Shown here: positions 1-5,881 of the stretch, piece after piece
Position numbering within the stretch: the first letter of the stretch is position 1
Layout of the letters: each line of letters starts with the position of its first letter
Source of the DNA: Arthrobacter sp. Bi26
GTDB taxonomy: Bacteria; Actinomycetota; Actinomycetes; Actinomycetales; Micrococcaceae
NCBI RefSeq assembly: GCF_918697925.1
Contig: NZ_CAKKMF010000056.1
Location: forward strand, 1 to 34,775
DNA length: 34,775 nt
Direction: 5' to 3'
Made by a program: the position numbers and the translations under genes
The notes under the pieces: model-generated
What the model saw: only the letters and a program-made list of their open reading frames with translations
What the model was told of the DNA's origin: nothing
The model's database searches: none

Positions 1-2
1 AG

Positions 3-218
3 CCGCAGGAATTCGTGGACCTGCAAAACGAAGCGGACGAGATCGGCTTCCTCGGCGTCATGTCCGGGCCCCTGGTGCGCTCCTCCTACCGCGCCGGCCG
101 GCTCTGGGCCACCGCGATGCGCAAGAAAGGCTGGGAAATCCCGGCCGAACTCGCCCACATCGAAAGCTCCGGCAGCACCCGCCAGGAAGCCAGCTCACTG
201 CTCGCGGCGCATTCCTGA
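3..218 (+). CDS. lipA: Lipoyl synthase, C-terminal fragment (5' truncated by window edge)
   Basis: The frame is open from the window edge, so only the last 71 residues are present. LipA is a radical SAM enzyme that inserts two sulfurs into octanoyl groups on lipoyl domains of the 2-oxoacid dehydrogenases and glycine cleavage H protein. The visible part holds the family's conserved end: an EFVDLQNEADEIGF segment followed by GVMSGPLVRSSYRAGRLW. The iron-sulfur cysteine motifs lie outside the window. The next gene encodes a DUF4191 protein, the same neighbour order I recall beside lipA in mycobacteria. A 12-bp inverted repeat 22 bases after the stop probably ends the transcript. Confidence 0.93.
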   Translation, partial: PQEFVDLQNEADEIGFLGVMSGPLVRSSYRAGRLWATAMRKKGWEIPAELAHIESSGSTRQEASSLLAAHS

Positions 219-240
219 ATCCTGTTCTCAGACCCTTCCA

Positions 241-282
241 GCCAAGGGCCGGCCCCGGAGTCATCCGGTGCCGGCCCTTGGC
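241..282 (+). terminator. Inverted repeat after lipA, probable terminator
   Basis: GCCAAGGGCCGG (241-252) is perfectly complementary to 271-282. The 18-base loop can fold a small inner CGGA/TCCG stem. No T-tract follows, so it may be a U-less actinobacterial terminator or an RNA 3' end stabiliser. Confidence 0.6.
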
Positions 283-293
283 CGTCCATCACG

Positions 294-299
294 TAGAAT
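294..299 (+). promoter_or_regulatory. Candidate -10 box for the DUF4191 gene
   Basis: TAGAAT lies 9 bases before the ATG at 309. The mRNA would start only a few bases ahead of the ATG. An AAGG at 301-304 could be a weak Shine-Dalgarno only if transcription starts further upstream. No clear -35 box is seen. Confidence 0.4.
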
Positions 300-308
300 T
301 AAGGCACT

Positions 309-1070
309 ATGGCGAATTCCCCTGATCCCAGCAACTCCAGCCCGGCTTCCGATGCTCCGAAGCGCGGACTTTTCTCCCGCAAGCCCAAGGAAGCAAAGGC
401 CAAGAAGCCGAGCCGGCTGAAGCAGATCGGCGAAGTCTTCCAGATGACGCGCCGCCACGATCCCATGGTTCCGTGGCTGATGTTGCTGGCTTTCCTCGGT
501 GTTGTTGCGGTCAGCCTCCTGGTCGGCTTCCTGCTCGAAAACTGGATCACCGGCCTGATCATCGGCATCGCTCTGGGTGCCCTTGCCGCCACACTGATCC
601 TGTCCCGCCGTGCCGAGCGCGCCGCGTTCGCTCAGATCGAGGACCAGCCGGGCGCTTCAGGCGCCGCACTGGGCACGCTCAAGCGCGGGTGGATCACCGA
701 GGACCAGCCCGTCGCCGTGAACCCGCGCACGCAGGACGCCGTCTTCCGCGCCATCGGCCGTCCCGGCGTCGTGCTCGTCAGCGAAGGCCCCAGCAACCGG
801 GTCAAGCCGCTGGTCGACGCCGAGCGCAAGCGTCTTGCACGCATCCTCCCCAACGTCACCATTCACGTGATCGAGAGCGGCCGCGGCGAAGGCCAGGTGC
901 CGCTCAGCCAGATCGCCAGGAAGATGAACAAGCTCAAGGGCGAACTGACCAAGACCGAGGTCAGCGCCGTGTCCAAGCGCATTTCGTCGCTCGGCGGCCG
1001 TCTGCCCATCCCGAAGGGCATCGATCCCTACAAGGCCCGTCCGGACCGCAAGGCGGCCCGCGGACGCTAG
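309..1070 (+). CDS. DUF4191 family membrane protein
   Basis: A 253-residue protein of unknown function. It has a basic, charged N-terminus (residues 1-50, rich in Lys, Ser and Pro), two adjacent hydrophobic helices (about 54-76 and 79-98) and a basic cytoplasmic domain of about 150 residues. This is the layout of the actinobacterial DUF4191 family, found beside lipA and glnA1 in mycobacteria and relatives (recalled synteny). The C-terminus is Lys/Arg rich, which fits contact with nucleic acid or phospholipid, but nothing identifies a reaction. The ATG at 309 is chosen because the conserved basic start follows it and a -10-like TAGAAT lies just upstream. The gene ends before a strong inverted repeat at 1116-1160. 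Confidence 0.85.
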   Translation: MANSPDPSNSSPASDAPKRGLFSRKPKEAKAKKPSRLKQIGEVFQMTRRHDPMVPWLMLLAFLGVVAVSLLVGFLLENWITGLIIGIALGALAATLILSRRAERAAFAQIEDQPGASGAALGTLKRGWITEDQPVAVNPRTQDAVFRAIGRPGVVLVSEGPSNRVKPLVDAERKRLARILPNVTIHVIESGRGEGQVPLSQIARKMNKLKGELTKTEVSAVSKRISSLGGRLPIPKGIDPYKARPDRKAARGR

Positions 1071-1115
1071 GCCCTTCCCGCAGCCCATTAGTAGTGCAGA
1101 AACGCCAGTAACGCA

Positions 1116-1160
1116 GAAACGCCCCGGTTCACGGCCACAATCCGCCAGCCGGGGCGTTTC
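1116..1160 (+). terminator. Terminator-like inverted repeat after the DUF4191 gene
   Basis: GAAACGCCCCGG (1116-1127) is perfectly complementary to 1149-1160, with a 21-base loop. The start of the left arm (GCAGAAACGCC) also occurs as a direct copy 17 bp upstream (1096-1106 and 1113-1123). Confidence 0.65.
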
Positions 1161-1209
1161 CATGACCGCCCGAGATCTACCTGACGGGTCCATGAACCAG
1201 GAGAACCGC

Positions 1210-1572
1210 ATGACATTCCCACCGACCGCCATCATGATCCGCATCTTCCGGGGGCTGGCGATCGCCGAAGCATTCAGCTGGACCGCGTTGCTGGTCGGCA
1301 TGGTGCTCAAATGGGTAACCAAGACGACGGAACTTGGCGTGGAGATTGCCGGTCCCATCCACGGCGCGTTCTTCATCGGCTATTCGGTCGCGGCCTTGAG
1401 CCTGTGGGCGAAGCTTCGCTGGCCGTTCCGGGTTGCCCTGCTCTCAGGCGTGTCCGCCGTCTTCCCCTTAGCGACCGTCTGGTTTGAACGTTGGGCCGGG
1501 CGCCGCGGTCACCTGGCGGTGCAGGCCGGAGAGGCCGCGCCGACGCCGGCCCAGGAGACGGCGGGGGTCTAG
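1210..1572 (+). CDS. DUF3817 family integral membrane protein
   Basis: A 120-residue protein with three predicted membrane segments (about 12-32, 47-66 and 76-92) and a hydrophilic Ala/Pro-rich tail. The pattern of an N-terminal RIFRGLAIAEAFSW segment, a KW pair, and a GPIHGAFF motif at about 48-55 matches DUF3817, a small actinobacterial membrane family of unknown role. In-frame ATGs exist at 1162, 1192 and 1210. The last is preferred because AGGAG sits six bases before it (1199-1203), while 1162 directly abuts the preceding terminator stem. The gene is followed by the 93-bp repeat array, which begins about 27 bases after the stop. Confidence 0.82.
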   Translation: MTFPPTAIMIRIFRGLAIAEAFSWTALLVGMVLKWVTKTTELGVEIAGPIHGAFFIGYSVAALSLWAKLRWPFRVALLSGVSAVFPLATVWFERWAGRRGHLAVQAGEAAPTPAQETAGV

Positions 1573-1598
1573 TTTTTGCCCGGGACCTCGGGTTCTGT

Positions 1599-2247
1599 GC
1601 GCCCTGGCACCAACACTGCGCCAATCTGACGCAGATGGCCGCTATGCGGGGAGGTTAGCGGCCATTCGTGGCAAACCGCCGCCAAACGGGGAGGTTAGCG
1701 GCCGTTCGTGGCAAGTGGACGAGGGACCGCCGCGCCCTGGCACCATCGCTGCGCCCATCCGACGCAAATGGCCGCTCTGCGGGGACGTTAGCGGCCGTCC
1801 GTGGCAAACGGACGAGGGGACCGCCGCGCCCTGACACCATCGCTGCGCCCCTCTGACGCATATGGCCACCATGCGGGGAGGTTAGCGGCCGTCCGCGGCG
1901 AACCGCGCCAAAACGGGGAGGTTAGCGGCCGTCCGTGGCAAACGGACGAGGGACCGCCGCGCCCTGACAACATCGCTGCGCCCATCCGACGCAAATGGCC
2001 GCTCTGCGGGGAGGTTAGCGGCCGTCCGTGGCAAACGGACGAGGGACCGCCGCGCCCTGACAACATCGCTGCGCCCATCCGTGGCAAACCGCCGCCAAAC
2101 GGGGAGGTTAGCGGCCGTTCGTGGCAAACGGACGAGGGACCGCCGCGCCCTGGCACCAACACTGAGCCAATCTGACGCAAATGGCCGCTATCCGGGGACG
2201 TTAGCGGCCGTTCGTGGCAAGCGGACGAGGGACCGCCGCGCCCTGAC
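1599..2247. repeat. Mosaic tandem repeat array with 93-bp and 40-bp periods, eight cores
   Basis: This fills most of the 707-bp gene-free stretch between the DUF3817 gene and the RDD gene. The core GTTAGCGGCC starts at 1654, 1694, 1787, 1881, 1921, 2014, 2107 and 2200, giving spacings of 40, 93, 94, 40, 93, 93 and 93. Long units add a 53-bp insert containing GAGGGACCGCCGCGCC. Two tail types precede the next core: X (ATGGCCGCTCTGCGGGGAG) and Y (CGCCGCCAAACGGGGAG). The unit starting at 2014 is a long unit with a Y tail, so it is a hybrid. The first and last tails share a variant (CAACACTG then GCCAATCTGACG) not found in the middle units. Open frames across it are not coding, because 40-bp steps shift the frame. 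Function unknown. Confidence 0.93.
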
Positions 2248-2279
2248 GGCCTGGCACCGCCGCCGGACACGGGCAGGAG

Positions 2280-2717
2280 CTACATCCGGACGAGCACGGT
2301 ATTCATGGCCTTGTCGTGGAGGCCGCGCTGGTCCGGGTCGAAGATGACGGCAGGGATAACCAGGCACAGCAGCAGAGTGCGCACCAGAGCCGCGAGCGGG
2401 CCTGCCGGGCCTCCGCCCAGCCGGACCACGTGGATCCCCACGATCCGGTGGCCGATGCTGTAGCCGAGGGTGCCGATCAGCAGGATCTGCTCGATGGCAA
2501 ACACGGCAAGGGTGGCCCAGGAATCGCCGGCGAAGGCGAAATTGCTGATCAACAGCGCGATGCCCCAGTCAATGCAGATCGCCAGGATGCGCCGGCCGGC
2601 ACGGGCGATCGATCCTGACCCGGCGTCGGGCAGCCCTAGGCGCTCCCCCGGGTACCTGGAGATGCCGGATGTGTCCGGCCCGGTGAGCCATGAACCGATG
2701 TCTTTGCGATCTACCAC
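2280..2717 (-). CDS. RDD family membrane protein
   Basis: A 145-residue protein with an RDD domain: AGRRILAICIDWGIALLI (about 40-57), a second hydrophobic helix (about 65-85) and a third (about 108-125). The conserved Arg and Asp pairs of the family are seen in the ARAGRRILAICIDW segment and the end motif FDPDQRGLHDKAMNTVLV. RDD proteins are small membrane proteins of mostly unknown, possibly transport, role. The gene lies divergent from glnA1, as in mycobacteria. The start is GTG at 2717: a stop codon lies four codons upstream, and a TAAGAT hexamer sits at -12 to -7, so the mRNA is probably leaderless. The GGAGG directly touching the GTG is too close to act as a Shine-Dalgarno. Confidence 0.85.
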   Translation of the reverse strand: MVDRKDIGSWLTGPDTSGISRYPGERLGLPDAGSGSIARAGRRILAICIDWGIALLISNFAFAGDSWATLAVFAIEQILLIGTLGYSIGHRIVGIHVVRLGGGPAGPLAALVRTLLLCLVIPAVIFDPDQRGLHDKAMNTVLVRM

Positions 2718-2723
2718 CCTCCA

Positions 2724-2729
2724 ATCTTA
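2724..2729 (-). promoter_or_regulatory. -10 box of a probable leaderless RDD transcript
   Basis: TAAGAT on the minus strand is at -12 to -7 relative to the GTG start at 2717. The matching -35 position falls inside operator-like site 1 of the cluster at 2745-2798. Confidence 0.55.
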
Positions 2730-2744
2730 TCGGCTCTGGCATGT

Positions 2745-2798
2745 CCACAGTGTGGGCGGTAGGGTGTCACACTGTGGACCGTATAGGCCACAGTATGG
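2745..2798. promoter_or_regulatory. Three operator-like near-palindromes between RDD gene and glnA1
   Basis: CCACAGTGTGG at 2745-2755, its inverse TCACACTGTGG at 2767-2777, and CCACAGTATGG at 2788-2798. Their centres are 22 and 21 bp apart, so all lie on one face of the helix. Sites 1 and 2 also form a perfect 12-bp inverted repeat (2743-2754 with 2768-2779). Site 1 covers the expected -35 of the RDD promoter. The regulator is unknown. Confidence 0.6.
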
Positions 2799-2832
2799 AC
2801 CTGCGGCTAGCGTTTACGTGTCAGGGCATTCT

Positions 2833-2870
2833 GTAACCTCCCCGAAACAATGCGGACACTGCGGGGAAAT
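2833..2870 (+). promoter_or_regulatory. GlnR-type box upstream of glnA1
   Basis: GTAAC (2833-2837), six bases, GAAAC (2844-2848), six bases, GACAC (2855-2859), six bases, GAAAT (2866-2870). This fits the published Streptomyces GlnR consensus gTnAC-n6-GaAAC-n6-GtnAC-n6-GAAAC with two mismatches and exact 11-bp steps. The box is centred about 41 bases before the start inferred from the -10 at 2881, a usual position for an activator. Confidence 0.72.
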
Positions 2871-2880
2871 CCCATGTCCT

Positions 2881-2886
2881 TAGGGT
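2881..2886 (+). promoter_or_regulatory. Candidate -10 box of glnA1
   Basis: TAGGGT, the same hexamer proposed for the small HTH gene. It would give a leader of about 110 bases. The -35 region is poor, which fits dependence on an activator bound at 2833-2870. Confidence 0.45.
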
Positions 2887-2910
2887 GGTAACAGTTGCTA
2901 GCGACTGCGA

Positions 2911-2939
2911 AGCGGGGGAGTTTTTTTGCCTTCCCCGCT
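2911..2939 (+). promoter_or_regulatory. Leader hairpin of glnA1 with a T-rich loop
   Basis: AGCGGGGGAG (2911-2920) pairs with CTTCCCCGCT (2930-2939), ten pairs with one G-T wobble. The nine-base loop is seven T then GC. It lies 62 bases before the glnA1 start. It does not end in a T-tract, so it is not a simple terminator. Confidence 0.5.
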
Positions 2940-3001
2940 GTTGGACTGCGCTGGACCAATGTGCCTGACGGCCAGATTTTTCATATGCGTAAGGAGCATA
3001 G

Positions 3002-4426
3002 ATGTTCAAGACTGCGGACGAAGTCCTCAAGTTCATCAAGGACGAAGACATCAAATTCGTCGATATCCGCTTCACCGATCTCCCTGGCGTTCAGCAGCAC
3101 TTCAACGTGCCCGCCAAGAGCGTTGACGCAGACTTCTTCGTCAACGGCCAGCTGTTCGACGGATCTTCGATCCGCGGCTTCCAGGGCATCGCCGAGTCTG
3201 ACATGCAGCTCATCCCGGACGTCACGACGGCGTTCATCGACACGTTCCGCATGGAGAAGACCCTTGCGCTGAACTTCTCGATCGTGAACCCGCGTACCGG
3301 TGACCCGTACCACCGCGATCCCCGCGGCGTGGCCGAGAAGGCTGAGGCCTACCTGGCTTCCACCGGCATTGCCGACACCGCGTTCTTCGCTCCCGAGGCC
3401 GAGTTCTTCGTCTTCGACAACGTCCAGTACCAGTCCTCGCCCCAGGGCAGCTTCTACAAGATCGACTCCGAGGAAGCGCACTGGAACTCCGGCCGTGAGG
3501 AAGAGGGCGGAAACCTCGGCTACAAGACCCCGGTCAAGGGCGGTTACTTCCCGGTCTCCCCCACTGACAAGCAGGCCGACCTGCGCGACGCCATGTGTGT
3601 TGCCCTGGACGAGGCCGGCCTTGAGGTCGAGCGCAGCCACCACGAGGTCGGCTCCGCCGGCCAGGCTGAGATCAACTACAAGTTCACCACCCTGACCCAC
3701 GCGGCTGATGACCTGCAGAAGTTCAAGTACGTCATCAAGAACACCGCTGACGCCTGGGGCAAGTCTGTGACCTTCATGCCGAAGCCGGTTTTCGGTGACA
3801 ACGGCTCGGGCATGCACTGCCACCAGTCACTGTGGACCGGCGGCGAGCCGCTGTTCTACGACGAGAAGGGCTACGCCGGCCTGTCCGACACTGCCCGCTG
3901 GTACATCGGCGGCCTGCTGAAGCACTCCTCCGCCGTCCTGGCCTTCACCAACCCGACGGTGAACTCCTACCGCCGCCTGGTCAAGGGCTTCGAAGCTCCG
4001 GTCAACATGGTCTACTCGCAGGGCAACCGCTCCGCCGGTATCCGTATCCCGATCACGGGCTCCAACCCGAAGGCCAAGCGCATCGAGTTCCGCGCACCGG
4101 ACCCCTCCTCCAACCCGTACCTGGCGTTCGCCGCCCAGCTGATGGCCGGCATTGACGGCATCCGCAACCGGATCGAACCCCCGGCTCCGATCGACAAGGA
4201 CCTCTACGAGCTCCCGGCCGAAGAAGCCAAGGACATCCCCAAGGCTCCGGGCACCCTGGAGGAGGCCCTGGACGCACTGGCCGAGGACAACGAGTTCCTG
4301 CAGGCCGGCGGCGTCTTCACCCAGGACCTGATCGACACCTGGATCGAGTACAAGTACGAGAACGAGATCCGTCCGCTCTCGCTGCGCCCGAACCCGTACG
4401 AGTTCGAGCTCTACTACGGCGTCTAG
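3002..4426 (+). CDS. glnA: Glutamine synthetase type I, adenylylation-regulated (GlnA1)
   Basis: A 474-residue, full-length GSI-beta enzyme that makes glutamine from glutamate, ammonia and ATP as a cytoplasmic dodecamer. Visible family motifs are FDGSSIRGF (beta-grasp), EAEFFVFD (metal ligand Glu), HHEVGSAGQAEINYKF (active site), NGSGMHCHQSL, NPTVNSYRRLVKGFEAP, and the adenylylation site DKDLYELP with Tyr402. Tyr402 is the expected target of the GlnE encoded at 5882-8893. The ATG at 3002 follows AAGGAG (2991-2996) at five bases. A GlnR-type box and -10 lie upstream and two hairpins follow, so it is a single-gene unit under both transcriptional and covalent control. Confidence 0.98.
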   Translation: MFKTADEVLKFIKDEDIKFVDIRFTDLPGVQQHFNVPAKSVDADFFVNGQLFDGSSIRGFQGIAESDMQLIPDVTTAFIDTFRMEKTLALNFSIVNPRTGDPYHRDPRGVAEKAEAYLASTGIADTAFFAPEAEFFVFDNVQYQSSPQGSFYKIDSEEAHWNSGREEEGGNLGYKTPVKGGYFPVSPTDKQADLRDAMCVALDEAGLEVERSHHEVGSAGQAEINYKFTTLTHAADDLQKFKYVIKNTADAWGKSVTFMPKPVFGDNGSGMHCHQSLWTGGEPLFYDEKGYAGLSDTARWYIGGLLKHSSAVLAFTNPTVNSYRRLVKGFEAPVNMVYSQGNRSAGIRIPITGSNPKAKRIEFRAPDPSSNPYLAFAAQLMAGIDGIRNRIEPPAPIDKDLYELPAEEAKDIPKAPGTLEEALDALAEDNEFLQAGGVFTQDLIDTWIEYKYENEIRPLSLRPNPYEFELYYGV

Positions 4427-4436
4427 CTAGATCATG

Positions 4437-4457
4437 CGGCTAGGCCCTGCCTAGCCG
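4437..4457 (+). terminator. Short hairpin directly after glnA1
   Basis: CGGCTAGG (4437-4444) and CCTAGCCG (4450-4457) form a perfect 8-bp stem with a five-base loop, ten bases after the glnA1 stop. It may protect the RNA end or assist the stronger terminator downstream. Confidence 0.45.
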
Positions 4458-4482
4458 GCCGGAATTCTCAGGACTTCCGAAC

Positions 4483-4523
4483 AAAAAGGCCGGTCACGGG
4501 TTTCACCCGTGGCCGGCCTTTTT
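4483..4523. terminator. Strong bidirectional intrinsic terminator between glnA1 and the HTH gene
   Basis: A 19-bp stem (4483-4501 with 4505-4523, one wobble pair) with a three-base TTC loop. It has AAAAA at its left foot and TTTTT at its right foot, so it can stop transcription of glnA1 on the plus strand and of the HTH gene on the minus strand. Confidence 0.93.
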
Positions 4524-4539
4524 CTGAATCTTCCGCACC

Positions 4540-4740
4540 TCAGCGCTTTCCGTACTTCTTGTGCACCGCCTGCTTGCTGACACCGAGGCACACCGCAATC
4601 GCCTCCCACGACAGTCCGGCCTGCCGCGCACGCAGCACCACCTCGGTTTCTGTGCGCGCCAGTTCCTTATGGAGCTCCGCCACGGCGCACAGCGCCTCGG
4701 CCGGGCCTTTGCCGTCCATCGAGCCAATCAAGGTCTTCAT
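4540..4740 (-). CDS. Small helix-turn-helix protein, probable autoregulator
   Basis: A 66-residue protein that is little more than a DNA-binding domain. Residues 1-30 form a charged helix (GSMDGKGPAEALCAV onward). Residues 40-62 carry the HTH: AGLSWEAIAVCLGVSKQAVHKKYG, with the Ser-Lys-Gln-Ala-Val recognition helix. Similar small HTH proteins are common in actinobacteria and, as I recall, often sit beside Clp N-domain proteins; none is next to it here. The ATG at 4740 follows AGGAGG at six bases. Two identical-arm palindromes (4756-4771 and 4785-4800) overlap its promoter, so self-repression is likely. It converges on glnA1 across a shared terminator. Confidence 0.8.
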   Translation of the reverse strand: MKTLIGSMDGKGPAEALCAVAELHKELARTETEVVLRARQAGLSWEAIAVCLGVSKQAVHKKYGKR

Positions 4741-4755
4741 GCCACACCTCCTTGC

Positions 4756-4800
4756 GTCAACCCTAGTTGACGGATGCGGAGGGCGTCAACGCACGTTGAC
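4756..4800 (-). promoter_or_regulatory. Twin palindromic operators and promoter of the HTH gene
   Basis: GTCAAC-N4-GTTGAC occurs twice, at 4756-4771 and 4785-4800, centres 29 bp apart. On the minus strand TTGACG (4784-4789 region, -35), an 18-bp spacer and TAGGGT (-10) lie across both sites, so a bound protein would block RNA polymerase. Confidence 0.75.
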
Positions 4801-4827
4801 ACACCGGCTGGAGCGGACTCCAGATGG

Positions 4828-5343
4828 TCAGAATGCCCGGTACATAATGCGTTGCGGGCCGGCGTCGCCGCCTTCGTAGCGGCCGCGGTCCTCGAAACCG
4901 GCCTTGCGGTAAGCGGCCAGGCCGCCCGGGTTCAGTTCGTTGACGGAGAGTACGACGCCGGCCTGGCCGCTGCCCAGGCCCGCCGTCAGTTTGGCGGCCT
5001 CCCGCACTGAGGCCTCCGCGGCGAGGGCGCCGAGGCCCTTGCCCTGCTGACGCCGGTCGATCAGGAAGCCCCGCAGCAGCCAGGCGGAGTCGTCGTCAGG
5101 CCAGCCGGCGAGGCGCGCCGCTCCGGCCTGGAGGGTGAGGACTCCGACGGCGGTGCCGTTCTCATCCACGGCGAACGGATGCCGGGACTCTTCCTCAAGC
5201 GCGATCAGCATCATCCGCAGCGGCTCGCCGACGAACTTCAGCTGCCCCTCGCCGAGCTCCAGCAGCGCGATCTCCCCAAGTTTGATGGCCCGGGCGTCGT
5301 CGTCGAGGTTCTTCAAGGGCAGCAGCCACACATGTCCAGACAT
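4828..5343 (-). CDS. GNAT family N-acetyltransferase
   Basis: A 171-residue GNAT-fold protein. The acetyl-CoA binding motif A is seen at about 95-110 as LRGFLIDRRQQGKGLG, with the Q/RxxGxG/A pattern. A VLSVNELNPGGLAAYRKAGF segment (about 130-150) matches motif B, including the late Tyr and the KAGF end. Such enzymes move acetyl groups from acetyl-CoA to amines; the substrate cannot be told. It starts with ATG at 5343 and has no Shine-Dalgarno, but TACGCT sits at -12 to -7, so translation is probably leaderless. It lies alone between the HTH and VOC genes on the same strand. Confidence 0.88.
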   Translation of the reverse strand: MSGHVWLLPLKNLDDDARAIKLGEIALLELGEGQLKFVGEPLRMMLIALEEESRHPFAVDENGTAVGVLTLQAGAARLAGWPDDDSAWLLRGFLIDRRQQGKGLGALAAEASVREAAKLTAGLGSGQAGVVLSVNELNPGGLAAYRKAGFEDRGRYEGGDAGPQRIMYRAF

Positions 5344-5349
5344 GTAGAC

Positions 5350-5355
5350 AGCGTA
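5350..5355 (-). promoter_or_regulatory. -10 box of a probable leaderless GNAT transcript
   Basis: TACGCT at -12 to -7 from the ATG at 5343, the same hexamer and spacing as for panB. Confidence 0.5.
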
Positions 5356-5392
5356 CCCGCGCAGGCGGCGCCTGCCGCCACGCGCAAAACAG

Positions 5393-5809
5393 CTACAGCG
5401 CAGCGTCCTTAGGCGGGCCGGCCGGATCCATCCAGAAGACTTCCCAGAGGTGGCCGTCCGGGTCCTGGAAGCTGTGCGTGTACATGAAGCCGTAGTCCTG
5501 GGCCTCCTCCGATGCCGTGCCGCCGGAGGTCAGGGCGGTACGGATGACGTCGTCCACGGCTTCGCGGCTCTCAAGCGAGAAGGACATGATGACCTCGGCG
5601 GTGTCAGCCGTAGCGCCGACGGACTTCGAGGTGAAGGTCTTGAAGTAGGACTCGACGAGCAACATCACGTACGCGTCGTCATTGACGATCATGCAGGTGG
5701 CGTTCTCATCAGTGAAGTCGGGGTTGAAGGAGAATCCCAGCGCTGTGAAGAACTCAACGGTCTTATCGAGATTCCGGACGGGAAGGTTCACAAACAGTTG
5801 CCTGGCCAT
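5393..5809 (-). CDS. VOC family (glyoxalase-like) protein
   Basis: A 138-residue protein with paired beta-alpha-beta-beta-beta VOC modules. The first begins RQLFVNLPVRNLDKTVEFFTALGF; the second contains DYGFMYTHSFQDPDGHLWEVFWMD, with the usual DPDGHLWE end motif. VOC proteins include metal-dependent lyases, dioxygenases and antibiotic-binding proteins. This sequence looks like the broad PhnB/glyoxalase-type group and its substrate is unknown. The frame is open 23 codons further upstream (to 5878), but the ATG at 5809 is preferred because homologs begin here and TACCTT lies at -12 to -7, giving a leaderless start. Confidence 0.88.
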   Translation of the reverse strand: MARQLFVNLPVRNLDKTVEFFTALGFSFNPDFTDENATCMIVNDDAYVMLLVESYFKTFTSKSVGATADTAEVIMSFSLESREAVDDVIRTALTSGGTASEEAQDYGFMYTHSFQDPDGHLWEVFWMDPAGPPKDAAL

Positions 5810-5815
5810 CCGCCC

Positions 5816-5821
5816 AAGGTA
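5816..5821 (-). promoter_or_regulatory. -10 box of a probable leaderless VOC transcript
   Basis: TACCTT at -12 to -7 from the ATG at 5809. Confidence 0.4.
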
Positions 5822-5881
5822 GCACCGCACTGCAATCGTGTCAGTAGGGAGTTTCAGTAGCCGCGTGCCAGCCAGCAAGCG

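Noticed and set aside
1599..2247. CRISPR array
   Set aside because: The whole 93-bp unit is repeated, there are no unique spacers and no cas genes are present.
1788..2270. Long open frames on both strands across the repeat array, up to 160 residues
   Set aside because: Several frames are open at once because the repeat is GC-rich and mostly a multiple of 3. The 40-bp steps shift the frame, there is no start signal, and the peptides are low-complexity copies.
2742..2779. TGTCCACA-like sequences as DnaA boxes or a replication origin
   Set aside because: They match 8 of 9 bases of the actinobacterial DnaA box at best, there is no dnaA or dnaN nearby and no AT-rich element; a phased operator cluster explains them better.
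3002..3075. Glutamine riboswitch in the glnA1 leader
   Set aside because: The leader hairpin has a poly-T loop and none of the three-helix junction expected of the cyanobacterial glutamine riboswitch.
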